Positions 34,000-43,461 are shown, counted from the first letter of the stretch. The stretch is DNA of 64,000 nt from Parabacteroides distasonis ATCC 8503 (GCF_000012845.1 NC_009615.1:3120501-3184500), one strand, 5' to 3'. Notes: generated by a model not told the origin, from the sequence alone. Numbers and translations: made by a program.

Positions 34000-34887
34000 T
34001 TACCATTCTTTTCCCGGATAAGGAACCTTAAAGGTTTCAAAACAACCCCGATCCTGCAATGTCACATAACATTGACGATGATCAGGTCCTCCAAATGTTA
34101 AGTTAGACGGCTGCTTTCCTGTCAATTGAATCTCTTCAACTAAATCTCCTTGCGGATTTAACAAAGCTATAGTACCCTTATCATAACGGCAAATATAAAG
34201 ATTTCCTTTCTCGTCACACTTCATACCATCCATACCGTACCCCTCAAAAGTATGAAATAGACGTTTATTCCTTAAAGTACCATCCGGGCATATATCATAT
34301 ACCCAGACTTTTAATTGAGCAGATTCATTAATGTACAAGCGTTTACCATCCTCACTCACAGCGATGCCATTAGTCGTTCCCATATTCGTCTCCAATAAGG
34401 AGACTTTCGCATCCGGGGTAATCAACCAAAGTTGGCCTTTTTGATTCGGCCAATCCGGGTCACTCGCATAGATATTTCCATTGGAGGCAAATACAATATC
34501 GTTTGGTTGATTCATCTTTGGCTCATGAGCGAATACACTGATCTTCTTAGATTTCATATCCACTTTTAAGATATTATGCCCTGTATAATCCGCCACGTAC
34601 ATATTTCCGTCTTTCCCGAAGCGGATACTATTCCCGGTAGATCCTTCCGGCAAAACGAGAAAACAGCCATGGCTACCATCTGGGCGTACAATACCGATCG
34701 TCCCTTCTTTCTTATAATTTACGGCATATAAATTTCCTTCGCTATCTACAGCCGGACCTTCTATTCCGGAAGTAAATGTGTGCTCTGGCATCCAACCTGT
34801 TGCTTTCAATACATTCTGGGCATTTAAAGAAATCCCACAATACAGAATACCACACAGCAGACTAGCAATGACCTGTATACTTTTCAT
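34000..34887 (-). CDS. Secreted SMP-30/gluconolactonase-like beta-propeller protein
   Basis: 295 residues from ATG 34887 (MKSIQV). The frame extends to 34986, but that part overlaps trkH and lacks a signal. Signal peptide 1-23 (CGILYCGISLNAQN). The rest is a six-bladed propeller with SMP-30/NHL-type repeats: GIEGPAVDSEGNLYAVNY, NSIRFGKDGNMYVADYTGHNIL, QPNDIVFASNGNIYASDP, TNGIAVSEDGKRLYINES and YGMDGMKCDEKGNLYICRYDKG. The repeated Asp/Asn and Glu residues fit the metal site of lactonases. It may hydrolyse sugar lactones in the periplasm. It lies 11 bp after trkH, an unusual neighbour. Confidence 0.85.
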   Translation of the reverse strand: MKSIQVIASLLCGILYCGISLNAQNVLKATGWMPEHTFTSGIEGPAVDSEGNLYAVNYKKEGTIGIVRPDGSHGCFLVLPEGSTGNSIRFGKDGNMYVADYTGHNILKVDMKSKKISVFAHEPKMNQPNDIVFASNGNIYASDPDWPNQKGQLWLITPDAKVSLLETNMGTTNGIAVSEDGKRLYINESAQLKVWVYDICPDGTLRNKRLFHTFEGYGMDGMKCDEKGNLYICRYDKGTIALLNPQGDLVEEIQLTGKQPSNLTFGGPDHRQCYVTLQDRGCFETFKVPYPGKEW

Positions 34888-34898
34888 TTTCAATAATT

Positions 34899-36353
34899 TT
34901 ACTGTTTCCAAAAACCGGGGACTAATATCGTTAATACCGTAAATATCTCCAGACGCCCTGTTAACATCAAAAAAGACAGAAACCATTTCGACACCGTGGG
35001 AACATCCGCAAAATTACTTACCGGACCAAGCGTTCCCAAGCCGGGCCCTACGTTACTTATAGCAGAAACAGCGGCACCAATCGCCTCCGAAAATCCCATC
35101 CCATCCAAAGATAAAGCCAAACAGCTCACCACGATTAACGTAATATAAGCGAACACAAAAGCTAACACACGATGTACGATATCACCAGATACGACATGCC
35201 CGTTCATTCGTACTGGAATCACCGCATGGGGATGTGTCTGTTTCTTAAATTCATTGGAGAGATTCTTCGTTAAAATAACGAAGCGTCCCATCTTCAAGCC
35301 ACCGCAAGTAGATCCGGCGCATCCACAAATAAACATCAAGATCAATGCGATAAACCAGAAAAACGGTCCCCAAGGAATATAGTCATCCGTAGCGAATCCA
35401 CAGGTAGAAACCAAGGTCACCACTTGGAAAGCCGCCTTACGGAACGCATTCTCTACATCCGAGGCGAATCCAAGGTACAAGATCCACACCATGACAACGA
35501 TAATAGCGCCTAAAACAAAAAAGAAAAACCAGCGAAACTCCTCATCTTTAATCAATTTCTTCACATTTCCATTAAAACAGAAATAAACCAATGTCATATT
35601 GGTAGCTCCGATAAACATGAAAATAGTTATTACATACTCTATATAAGAGGAATTCCAATAAGCGATACTTGCGTTTTTGGTTGAATATCCACCAGTAGAT
35701 ATAGCCGTGAACGCATGATTTACCGCATCATACAAATTCATCGGACCAGCCCATAAAAGGCCGACTAAAAAAAGTGTCAGAAAAACATACACCCCCCACA
35801 GGCGTTTAGCGACTTGCGTAATACGAGGACGAAAACGTTCATGGGTTATACCGGGCGTTTCGGCATCAAACATCTGCGAGGCACCACCCCCGAAAATAGG
35901 CATCAAAGCCACGGTGAATACGACCATACCGATACCTCCCTGCCACTGTGTAAGACTCCGCCAGAATAAGATACCTTTAGGCAACGCTTCTATATTCGTT
36001 AAAATAGTAGAGCCTGTAGTCGTAAATCCGGACATGGTCTCGAAAAAGGCATCGGTCACATTATCTATATATCCTCCTATATAGAATGGTAACATTCCAA
36101 ATAAAGAGAATAAAATCCATGTCAATGTCACGATCAACATTCCTTCCCGCCGGCCGGCCGAGTGTTCATTCGCCTTAAAGCCCATAGAGTAGAACAAAAA
36201 ACCGGTCCCGAATAAGATTCCGCTTGAAATAAGAAGCGGATATACATCACTCCCCCGATAAAGGAAGGCTACGACGGTAGCAGCCAGCATAAAAAAAGTC
36301 TCAAGGATGAACATCACCCCTAGCATCTTCACTATAAAACGTACGTTCAACAT
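34899..36353 (-). CDS. trkH: TrkH-family potassium uptake channel
   Basis: 484 residues from ATG 36353. A TTG at 36362 abuts the trkA stop and is less likely. It is a K+ channel with four pore-loop repeats, visible as TMSGFTTTGSTIL, AISTGGYSTKNAS, VTLVSTCGFATDD and AAVSAISNVGPGLGTLG, whose glycines line the selectivity filter. About ten membrane segments. It works with TrkA (adjacent, 9 bp upstream), which gates it by NAD(H) or nucleotide binding. Confidence 0.94.
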   Translation of the reverse strand: MLNVRFIVKMLGVMFILETFFMLAATVVAFLYRGSDVYPLLISSGILFGTGFLFYSMGFKANEHSAGRREGMLIVTLTWILFSLFGMLPFYIGGYIDNVTDAFFETMSGFTTTGSTILTNIEALPKGILFWRSLTQWQGGIGMVVFTVALMPIFGGGASQMFDAETPGITHERFRPRITQVAKRLWGVYVFLTLFLVGLLWAGPMNLYDAVNHAFTAISTGGYSTKNASIAYWNSSYIEYVITIFMFIGATNMTLVYFCFNGNVKKLIKDEEFRWFFFFVLGAIIVVMVWILYLGFASDVENAFRKAAFQVVTLVSTCGFATDDYIPWGPFFWFIALILMFICGCAGSTCGGLKMGRFVILTKNLSNEFKKQTHPHAVIPVRMNGHVVSGDIVHRVLAFVFAYITLIVVSCLALSLDGMGFSEAIGAAVSAISNVGPGLGTLGPVSNFADVPTVSKWFLSFLMLTGRLEIFTVLTILVPGFWKQ

Positions 36354-36362
36354 AACTATCAA

Positions 36363-37700
36363 CTAGTTAAAGTAGTCCTCCAGCTTACGCATAGCCGTAT
36401 CCAAGCAGAATACGACAACATGATCGTATGCCTGTATCTGAGTATCACCCTTGATCATCATAGGTTCACCGTCACGAATCAACCCACCGAGAGTCATATC
36501 TTTCGGCAGACGGAGATCCTTGACTTGTTTCTTGGTAATCTTTGAATCCGGGCGAGCCACCAACTCCGCCACATCCGCATTCGCAAAGGTCAAACATTTC
36601 ACGTTAGAGACATCCGCATCCAAAAGAAATTGATAGATATGGCTGGCCGCTATCAGCTTTTTGTTGATAACCGAACCGATGTCCATACTTTCCGCCAATT
36701 GGATATAATCGATATTCTCAATCTTAGCGATTGTCTTAAACACACCTAAACGCTTAGCGGCCAGACATGCCAATATATTCGTGCTGGAATTTTCCGTCAA
36801 AGCTATAAAAGTCTGCGCATCCTTGATGCCTTCTTGCATCAACAAATCAGTATCACGGCCGTCTCCGTTTATAATCAAGACATTACTAGGCACTACCTCA
36901 GCGATTCGATGACTTTTCTCTTTATTAGCCTCAATTACTTTTACCCGGATGTTATTAGGTAAATATTGGCAAGCACGGATAGCGATACGGCTTCCTCCCA
37001 TAATAATAACCTTCTTTACTTCCGGATCTTTCTTCCCGGCCAGTAAGCGCACATCCTCTATATGAGATCGGGTCGTCGTAAAGAACACGATGTCACCAGA
37101 CTCTATCCGGTCCGTACCACGGGGGATTATCGTCTCGTTCTTTCGCTTAATAGCGACGATATGATATAGCTTCTGCTCATTTAGCAATTCGGCCAATACC
37201 CGGTTCACCAAACGGGAATTATCCCGAACTTTAACACCTATCAGAATTAAAGCTCCACCAAACAGCTCCCAATATTGGCGTGTCCACGGACGGCGTACAG
37301 CTGTCACGATCTCCTTAGCCGCCAACATCTCAGGGTAAATCATCGAGTTGATTCCCAGTTTCTCGAACAGCTCTTTATTTTTAGGCAATAAATATTCGTA
37401 ATTATTGATTCGGGCCAACGTACGATGCGCTCCTAGATTATGAGCCAACATACAAGCCGTTACATTGGTAGTCTCCTCGGGAGTAACACTTACGAACAAG
37501 TCCGCTTTCTTGATCCCCGCCTCCTCCAAATCTCTAAGCGAGGTCGGATTCCCGACCATAGGGAGAATCTCCATGCTAGATTTTGAGAAATTCAGCCGTT
37601 CCTCATTCGGATCCATCAAAATGATGTCCTGATTCTCTTGAGATAACATTTTCGCTAAATGTGTACCTACTTCTCCCGCACCGGCTATGACAATTTTCAT
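36363..37700 (-). CDS. trkA: Trk potassium system peripheral regulator TrkA
   Basis: 445 residues with the doubled RCK layout. First NAD-binding domain MKIVIAGAGEVGTHLAKMLSQENQDIILMDPNEERL (1-36); first TrkA-C at about 145-220 (GVKVRDNSRLVNRVLAELL, TIIPRGTDRIESGDIVFFTT); second NAD-binding domain KKVIIMGGSRIAIRACQYL (about 228-350); second TrkA-C at the end (TLGGLIRDGEPMMIKGDTQIQAYDHVVVFC). It lies 20 bp after dxs and directly before trkH. Confidence 0.94.
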   Translation of the reverse strand: MKIVIAGAGEVGTHLAKMLSQENQDIILMDPNEERLNFSKSSMEILPMVGNPTSLRDLEEAGIKKADLFVSVTPEETTNVTACMLAHNLGAHRTLARINNYEYLLPKNKELFEKLGINSMIYPEMLAAKEIVTAVRRPWTRQYWELFGGALILIGVKVRDNSRLVNRVLAELLNEQKLYHIVAIKRKNETIIPRGTDRIESGDIVFFTTTRSHIEDVRLLAGKKDPEVKKVIIMGGSRIAIRACQYLPNNIRVKVIEANKEKSHRIAEVVPSNVLIINGDGRDTDLLMQEGIKDAQTFIALTENSSTNILACLAAKRLGVFKTIAKIENIDYIQLAESMDIGSVINKKLIAASHIYQFLLDADVSNVKCLTFANADVAELVARPDSKITKKQVKDLRLPKDMTLGGLIRDGEPMMIKGDTQIQAYDHVVVFCLDTAMRKLEDYFN

Positions 37701-37720
37701 ATTTTATTAATTGACAATAA

Positions 37721-39619
37721 TCAATTCTCCTTTTTCAACTGTTTCGCGATACTCTCGGCATCCATACCACATAATTGATACAGTTCCGGTATAGAACCAT
37801 GCTCGATAAACGCATCCGGCACTCCGATACGCTTTACATGAGGCGTATAGCCATTGTCTGCCATAAACTCAAGGACAGCGCTACCAAAACCTCCTTTTAT
37901 CACTCCATTCTCTACCGTAATAATACGGTTATATTTCTGCCCGATCTCATGCAACAGCTCCTCATCCAACGGTTTCAAGTAGATCATATCGTAATGGGCT
38001 ATCGATACCCTCTCTTCTTTCACCATCTCGATGGCTTTGATCACCTCGTTTCCGATCGGTCCGATAGAAAGTACGGCGATATCATCCCCGTCACGCAACT
38101 TTTTTCCTTTTCCAATAGGCAATACTTGCATCTCGTTACGCCAATCTTTCATCTCCCCCTTACCTCTAGGGTAACGGATTACGAACGGGCCATCAAAAGC
38201 GGCATAGCCTGTATACATCAAATTCCGTAAATCCAACTCATTCAATGGGGAAGCGATTACCAAATTCGGTATCGGACGAAGATATGCTAAATCAAACACG
38301 CCATGATGTGTAGCTCCATCCTCTCCCACTAATCCCGCACGATCCAGACAGATCACCATATGTAGTTTTTGCAAAGCTACATCATGGATAACCATATCAT
38401 ACGCACGCTGCATAAACGAGGAATACACGTTGCAGAAAGGTATCATTCCCTCCTTAGCTAATCCAGCAGAGAAAGTTACGGAATGTCCTTCCGCAATTCC
38501 CACGTCAAACGCACGATCCGGGAAGGCTTTCATCATATAAGTCATCGAGCAACCGGAAGGCATAGCCGGAGTTACGCCTACAATACGTTCATCATTCTCC
38601 GCAAGCTCTACCAATGTATGACCGAATACGTCTTGATATAATTGAGGCTCATCTAATTTACGAACGATAATACGCTGGCCGGTTTCCTTATTGAACTTTC
38701 CGGGAGCATGCCATTCCGTAGCGGACTCTTCCGCAGGTTTAAAGCCTTTTCCTTTTTTCGTTTTGATGTGCAACAGCTTAGGGCCTTGCATATCTTTTAT
38801 ATCATTCAATACCTTCACCAGATAATTTACATCATGCCCATCCACCGGACCAAAGTAACGGATGCTGAAGCCTTCAAATAAATTATGTTGCTGGGTAAGC
38901 AATGCTTTAAGGCTATTGTTAAAACGTAAGATGTTTTCCCTGCGATCGTTATTGATGAGCTTGATCTTCTTTAAGCCTCGATACACATCGTATCTCATTT
39001 TATTATAGGCTTGACTCGTCGTTATATCCACTAAATACTGGCTAAGACCACCTACGCTATGATCTATCGCCATATCGTTATCATTCAGGATAATCAACAA
39101 ATTATTAGGGTTGGCAGACGCATTATTCAACCCCTCGAAGGCGAGTCCTCCGGTCATAGCGCCATCCCCGATCACGGCGATCACATGGCGATCCAGTTCC
39201 TTCTTCAAGGCCGAGGCTACCGACATACCCATCGCCGCAGAGATTGAATTTGAGGCGTGTCCGGCGATAAAAGCGTCATACTCACTTTCCGCAGGATTAG
39301 GGAAGCCACTAATTCCTTTAAACTTACGGAGCGTATGGAAAATATCTTTCCTTCCTGTAAGTATTTTATGTCCGTAAGCTTGATGCCCGACATCCCAGAC
39401 AATACGGTCATAGGGGGTATTGAATACATAATGAAGGGCGACTGTCAGCTCTACCGTACCAAGGCTTGCACCTAGGTGGCCGGGATTCTCAGACAAAACA
39501 TCGATAATATATTGACGCAAATCGGCACATACCTGCTCCAACTTATCCTGTGACAAATGTCTCAAGTCTTCCGGAAAATGAATGCTATCCAATAGGTGTT
39601 CAACTTTGCTTTCAGCCAT
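37721..39619 (-). CDS. dxs: 1-deoxy-D-xylulose-5-phosphate synthase
   Basis: 632 residues from ATG 39619. The upstream TTG at 39640 overlaps the -7 box, so it is rejected. It condenses pyruvate and glyceraldehyde-3-phosphate, the first step of MEP isoprenoid synthesis, with thiamine diphosphate. Motifs: [70 protein letters not shown] with LNDNDMAI (TPP/Mg site GDG-x-N), [30 protein letters not shown] and [23 protein letters not shown]. Head of a tight minus-strand run dxs-trkA-trkH-lactonase. Confidence 0.97.
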   Translation of the reverse strand: MAESKVEHLLDSIHFPEDLRHLSQDKLEQVCADLRQYIIDVLSENPGHLGASLGTVELTVALHYVFNTPYDRIVWDVGHQAYGHKILTGRKDIFHTLRKFKGISGFPNPAESEYDAFIAGHASNSISAAMGMSVASALKKELDRHVIAVIGDGAMTGGLAFEGLNNASANPNNLLIILNDNDMAIDHSVGGLSQYLVDITTSQAYNKMRYDVYRGLKKIKLINNDRRENILRFNNSLKALLTQQHNLFEGFSIRYFGPVDGHDVNYLVKVLNDIKDMQGPKLLHIKTKKGKGFKPAEESATEWHAPGKFNKETGQRIIVRKLDEPQLYQDVFGHTLVELAENDERIVGVTPAMPSGCSMTYMMKAFPDRAFDVGIAEGHSVTFSAGLAKEGMIPFCNVYSSFMQRAYDMVIHDVALQKLHMVICLDRAGLVGEDGATHHGVFDLAYLRPIPNLVIASPLNELDLRNLMYTGYAAFDGPFVIRYPRGKGEMKDWRNEMQVLPIGKGKKLRDGDDIAVLSIGPIGNEVIKAIEMVKEERVSIAHYDMIYLKPLDEELLHEIGQKYNRIITVENGVIKGGFGSAVLEFMADNGYTPHVKRIGVPDAFIEHGSIPELYQLCGMDAESIAKQLKKEN

Positions 39620-39637
39620 GTCTGCTAATTTTTCTGG

Positions 39638-39645
39638 CAAAAATA
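39638..39645 (-). promoter_or_regulatory. -7 element of the dxs-trkA-trkH run
   Basis: Minus-strand TATTTTTG, fits TAnnTTTG, 18 bp before the dxs ATG. No clear -33 box. Confidence 0.4.
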
Positions 39646-39739
39646 CAGAATAAACGGCATATATAATAGTATTGTCCTGTCATTTCTTAGACAAGGGGGA
39701 AATCCATATTGATTTTAACAGCTAAATCCTATAAAATTT

Positions 39740-39793
39740 CATAGTTATGTTTTTTTCAAAACATAGTTATGAGTTGTGAATTTCATAACTATG
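39740..39793. repeat. Three CATAGTTATG motifs at exact 22-bp spacing
   Basis: CATAGTTATG at 39740-39749 and 39762-39771, and its reverse complement CATAACTATG at 39784-39793, each 22 bp apart. A weaker copy TATAGTCATG lies at 39811-39820. The arrangement could form hairpins or a phased protein-binding array about 120-175 bp upstream of dxs. Confidence 0.7.
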
Positions 39794-39960
39794 AATTTTT
39801 CAAGTTATAATATAGTCATGAAATAACACCATTTGGAAATAAAAATAGCCCAACCACACCAAATTTGATCTCTTAAAAAGCACAATAAGTCTAATATTTC
39901 CAAACTATTACCTATACACCTAATAATCAACATACAATAAAATCGTATCTATCCAAACTC

Positions 39961-40018
39961 CGATTAGTATCCATAGTATTTTGAATTTCTATTAATACTA
40001 ATCGCTATTTCTATGGAT
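39961..40018. repeat. Overlapping inverted repeats (alternative hairpins)
   Basis: CGATTAGTAT (39961-39970) pairs with ATACTAATCG (39995-40004). The overlapping ATCCATAG (39969-39976) pairs with CTATGGAT (40011-40018). The two pairings interleave, so they cannot both form in one RNA. No function assigned. Confidence 0.5.
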
Positions 40019-40168
40019 AGTAAAGCAGGCTACAATGAAGCCTATTTTCAAGAAATATACAATAAACAGAATGGCTCCCGGCTGATTAATGATACGTTTA
40101 GTGGTAAAACATGTACATAGATACGTTTTCAAGTAAAGACTCGTATATGGTACAGTTGTCCAAATAAA

Positions 40169-40213
40169 AAAGAGCTGTGCTTCCTATTTTACCGAGAAGC
40201 TTAACAGCTCTTT
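40169..40213 (-). terminator. Rho-independent terminator of the DUF3244 gene
   Basis: AAAGAGCTGT (40169-40178) pairs with ACAGCTCTTT (40204-40213). On the minus strand the stem is followed by TTTATTTG. It lies 24 bp beyond the stop at 40238. Confidence 0.75.
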
Positions 40214-40237
40214 CTTCTTACAAAACCTCTTAATTTT

Positions 40238-40603
40238 TTATTCCAAGGTAAAGCTACCGGTCAAGTGTCCCAATCGATGTAACAACACAACCTGATACTG
40301 GCCATTTGCTTCTCCCGCTAAAGAGAAAGAATAAGTTCCACCTGCCTCTGAAGAAACAACATCTTCATAGACTTTCACTCCTTTATCATTCATGACACAT
40401 ACGGTCAAGTTTGATAAATCATCTTCAAAGCTCAAGGAAAGGATGTCTCCTTCGATTGATGCAACTGGAGGACGGTTTGTGTTAACGGAACGATAATAAT
40501 CCTCCTCATTCCATTGTCCTTCTGTAGGGATAGTATCCGCAAAAGAAAACTGAACTAAAAACAACATAACTGCTAAAACAGCAAATTTAAATGCATTTCT
40601 CAT
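40238..40603 (-). CDS. Small secreted DUF3244-like protein
   Basis: 121 residues. Signal peptide 1-22 (LVQFSFADT). The mature part is a small beta-sandwich: PPVASIEGDILSLSFEDDLSNLTVCVMNDKGVKVYEDVV, GGTYSFSLAGEANGQYQVVLLHRLGHLTGSFTLE. This fits DUF3244, common in Bacteroidales; its end also resembles a secretion-tail domain. Its own promoter and terminator surround it. The membrane-bound HTH regulator gene lies 88 bp upstream on the same strand, as is often seen for these pairs. Function unknown. Confidence 0.78.
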   Translation of the reverse strand: MRNAFKFAVLAVMLFLVQFSFADTIPTEGQWNEEDYYRSVNTNRPPVASIEGDILSLSFEDDLSNLTVCVMNDKGVKVYEDVVSSEAGGTYSFSLAGEANGQYQVVLLHRLGHLTGSFTLE

Positions 40604-40627
40604 AACAAATGTGTATTAATTGTGAAA

Positions 40628-40656
40628 CAAACATAGCATGATTAGTTAAAAAGCAA
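40628..40656 (-). promoter_or_regulatory. Promoter of the DUF3244 gene
   Basis: Read on the minus strand: TTG (40656-40654), 18 nt, TATGTTTG (40635-40628). It lies 24 bp before the start codon, so the gene is transcribed separately from the regulator gene upstream. Confidence 0.55.
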
Positions 40657-40691
40657 GGCATTACTAATTGCACAAATTATGCACAATCCTA

Positions 40692-42422
40692 TTAAAAGTC
40701 ACGTATAAACTTATCAAACTTCTCAGAAGAACCTTTCTCTGAGTGAATTTTATCATATAATCGTTTCCTTATCATTGAAACATTAGTTGGAGTTGTCACA
40801 ATCAACATAGCAATAGTAACAGGAGGAACATTTGCTTTAATTAAACAGCTAACCCGCAATTCTGTCATCGTTAATCTAGGAGCGACACCCATTAAACGAT
40901 GAGTAAAATTGTCATATGTATTATCTATAGCCTTAAACAACTCATCCCAATCCTCTTCTTTAGGCCTCCATTCTTCTTTAAGGTGGAATCTATAATAAAT
41001 ATCCGACATACAAAATTCCTCAATCAGAAGCTGCTTTTCCGTTTTAACGCATTTTAAAGTCTGATTTTCAGCTTCTAATTTTAATTTTTGCAAAGCCATA
41101 AGTTCTTTATCTTTTTCAGTATAGGCCATGGAAGACTCTTCCAGTTGCTTTTCCAAGCACTGGATCATCTTTTCATTATGCTCAAGACGTATTTGATCTT
41201 CGTCTCTCTTCTTCTTTAGAGCAAATAGTCTTTCTCGTTGCTCACACAGTTTCATCTTTTTTCTTTTCAGAGAAAAATATACACATATTGCCCCCATTAC
41301 AACACAAATCAGACAAATTCCACCAAACAAACACATATATAAATATCTTATCTTCATTTTATCAAGCAAAATCTTCGCTTTCAAAAATTTTGATTCAGCT
41401 TGATGATAATCATATAAACTCTCCATTTTACGAATTGACTCAGTCTGCTTAATCAAATTAATAGAATCTCTCAATTCTTCATATTGTATCTGATTGATAG
41501 CATAATACTTCCAATGCTTTTTTTCTAATTCTAATTGCGCCAAATAGTAAAAAGCACCCGCACGTGTTTTAAGAATAGGGCTATTTGTACAAAGTCGTAA
41601 ATAAAAATAGGCAGAATCTATCTGATTTGTTTTATGGAAAAGTTTTCCTAAAGTAAGATATGTAGGATCCAACAAAATTCTTTTTGAGGGAGAACTCAAA
41701 ACTTTCTGTATATATTTATAACTTTTTAAATATTCTCCTTTATCTATATACAAACTGGCTAATTCTCCATACACCAAAGGCTTATTACGATTATTACAAA
41801 CAAGAAGAGCTTGTTCATAATATGCTATTGCACTATCATTCTTTTCTAAAGCAGTAAAAGTTCTCCCTATATCTCTCAAAACATACGATATACCAACAGA
41901 ATCTTGCATTAAAGCAAAGCGATCTAAAGCCTTCCTTTGGTAAGGAAGAGCCTTTTCATACACATTTTGATATGTATATAACATTCCTATGCTATTATAT
42001 ATTCGTCCTAGTAGCGCATGATCTTCTACCTTACTCTCATCCTGTAACGCTTTCAAATAATAATCCTGCGCATGAAGAGCATCACCTAGGTCTTGGTTTA
42101 TTCTCCCTCTATAATACCAAGCTTTTGCTTTTCTTTCCCAATCTTCCGTTTTATCAAAAAATTCAACTGCTATTGTAATTAACGAATCTGAAGTAGGTTT
42201 GATATAAGTCTTATTTTGAGCTTCTGTCAAAAGTAGGTAGTACATAGCACGATCCTTTTCTGAAAGATCATTTACATCTTGTATTGTTGATAGCAATGTT
42301 AAAACGCTATCGGGATGTTGGGACATTATCTTTTCCGCATGTTCATATAGACCTGAGTGATGGCTACATGACATTAGTCCAGTAATAAAGAACAGAAAAA
42401 AGACGTATAGATTGTTTTTCAT
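40692..42422 (-). CDS. Membrane-anchored TPR protein with cytosolic HTH domain (transcriptional regulator type)
   Basis: 576 residues from ATG 42422. The nine codons further upstream overlap the -7 element. A lipoprotein-like signal (FFLFFITGLMSC) is followed by about six TPR-type helices at about 25-330 (AKAWYYRGRINQDLGDALHAQDYYLKAL, RIYNSIGMLYTYQNVYEKALPYQRKAL, IAYYEQALLVC). Then come a single membrane helix (about 365-385, YMCLFGGICLICVVMGAICVYF), a coiled coil (about 390-460), and a C-terminal HTH (MTELRVSCLIKANVPPVTIAMLI, TNVSMIRKRLYDKI) of LuxR/GerE shape. A periplasmic sensor with a DNA-binding tail is implied. AT-rich compared with neighbours. Confidence 0.82.
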   Translation of the reverse strand: MKNNLYVFFLFFITGLMSCSHHSGLYEHAEKIMSQHPDSVLTLLSTIQDVNDLSEKDRAMYYLLLTEAQNKTYIKPTSDSLITIAVEFFDKTEDWERKAKAWYYRGRINQDLGDALHAQDYYLKALQDESKVEDHALLGRIYNSIGMLYTYQNVYEKALPYQRKALDRFALMQDSVGISYVLRDIGRTFTALEKNDSAIAYYEQALLVCNNRNKPLVYGELASLYIDKGEYLKSYKYIQKVLSSPSKRILLDPTYLTLGKLFHKTNQIDSAYFYLRLCTNSPILKTRAGAFYYLAQLELEKKHWKYYAINQIQYEELRDSINLIKQTESIRKMESLYDYHQAESKFLKAKILLDKMKIRYLYMCLFGGICLICVVMGAICVYFSLKRKKMKLCEQRERLFALKKKRDEDQIRLEHNEKMIQCLEKQLEESSMAYTEKDKELMALQKLKLEAENQTLKCVKTEKQLLIEEFCMSDIYYRFHLKEEWRPKEEDWDELFKAIDNTYDNFTHRLMGVAPRLTMTELRVSCLIKANVPPVTIAMLIVTTPTNVSMIRKRLYDKIHSEKGSSEKFDKFIRDF

Positions 42423-42446
42423 ACTCTGTAACATTTTTATTTTCCA

Positions 42447-42454
42447 CAAATGTA
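42447..42454 (-). promoter_or_regulatory. -7 element of the TPR/HTH regulator gene
   Basis: Minus-strand TACATTTG (42454-42447), 24 bp before ATG 42422; it spans the alternative start at 42449 and so rules that start out. Confidence 0.5.
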
Positions 42455-42648
42455 AGTAAAATCTCTAATCCTAAAAGTCTTGATTTTTACTGAATTAGAC
42501 ACATACAAGGATTTACGGGTATTTGTATTCCTCCATCTGTTTTGAAAATCAAAACGGATCAAACACCCCGCAAATAAGAAGTAAGTTTAAACTCTTTTAC
42601 CTTTTAAATACACACAGAAGCACTAGAATACGCAGGATTACTCTAGTA

Positions 42649-43443
42649 TTAGGGCAACAAAGACAACACAAGAGAGTGAACCTTGCCATTGCTGGCAACT
42701 ACCTGTTCACCCGAAGCCCAGTTCTCTCCTCCATTGAAATCTGATATTTTTCCTCCGGCCTGCAATAAAATCAAGGCACCAGCAGCTACGTCCCAAGGGC
42801 CTAAAAAGGCCTCTATACGGGCATCAAAACGTCCTGCTGCCACATAACACAGTTCAGCGGCGGCAGATCCCATCAAACGGGTACCTCCCGCAAAACCATA
42901 CAACCTATCAACCAAATGAGCGGCTACCGGACGATAAGCATCAGAGTTATAAGGGAAACCCAACGCAATGAAAGCGTTATCCAGTACTGAGACATCCGAT
43001 ACATGTATCTCATTCCCATCCAAGTAAGCCTTACCACCTTTCACTGCATAAAAACACTCGTCCCTACACACCTCATAGACTACTCCTAACAATAACTCCT
43101 TCCGATTTCTTAAAGCGATACTCACGCAATAAGGCGCGATATCATGAATATAGTTTGAAGTACCGTCCAATGGATCAATTACCCAACAATATTCCTCATC
43201 GGTCAAACTTCCAGAGCCTTCCTCCGCGATAAAACCAGCCTCGGGTAGCAAAGTAGACAAAGCCTCTATGATCTGTCGTTCCGATTCTTTATCCACATAA
43301 GATACATAGTTATGAGCACTTTTTTCCTCTACTAAGTTCCGGTCAAACTTTCGGCGTTCTTCTTTTAAGAATGTCGCAGAAGCACGAGCTATTTCTCGAA
43401 CCTCCTTACACAAATAGGCTAAATCTAATTCCATACCGTTCAT
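42649..43443 (-). CDS. Inositol monophosphatase-family phosphatase
   Basis: 264 residues. Motifs: FIAEEGSG (metal Glu), VIDPLDGTSNYIHDIAPYCVSIAL (DPLDGT, the family signature with two metal Asp residues), GGTRLMGSAAAELCYVAAGRFDARIE and GPWDVAAGALILLQAGGKISD (third metal Asp). A Mg-dependent, Li-sensitive phosphomonoesterase of the IMPase/SuhB group; it could equally be a 3'(2'),5'-bisphosphate nucleotidase, although the DPLDGT spacing and short length favour IMPase. Alternative start 3 codons in (M4). Single gene. Confidence 0.9.
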   Translation of the reverse strand: MNGMELDLAYLCKEVREIARASATFLKEERRKFDRNLVEEKSAHNYVSYVDKESERQIIEALSTLLPEAGFIAEEGSGSLTDEEYCWVIDPLDGTSNYIHDIAPYCVSIALRNRKELLLGVVYEVCRDECFYAVKGGKAYLDGNEIHVSDVSVLDNAFIALGFPYNSDAYRPVAAHLVDRLYGFAGGTRLMGSAAAELCYVAAGRFDARIEAFLGPWDVAAGALILLQAGGKISDFNGGENWASGEQVVASNGKVHSLVLSLLP

Positions 43444-43453
43444 TTTATTTTGG

Positions 43454-43461
43454 CAAATGTA
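43454..43461 (-). promoter_or_regulatory. -7 element of the IMPase gene
   Basis: Minus-strand TACATTTG, 10 bp before the start codon. No -33 box at the right distance. Confidence 0.45.

Larger units (their letters stand above)
39620..40237. other. AT-rich non-coding region upstream of dxs with phased motifs
   Basis: About 600 bp without a gene. It contains the dxs -7 element, a set of CATAGTTATG motifs (39740-39793), overlapping inverted repeats (39961-40018) and the terminator of the DUF3244 gene (40169-40213). The rest is AT-rich with no recognisable feature. Confidence 0.6.

Noticed and set aside
34888..34986. N-terminal extension of the lactonase-like protein
   Set aside because: It overlaps trkH and would bury the signal peptide that starts at ATG 34887.
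39620..39640. TTG start of dxs
   Set aside because: It overlaps the -7 promoter box; the ATG at 39619 matches the usual start.
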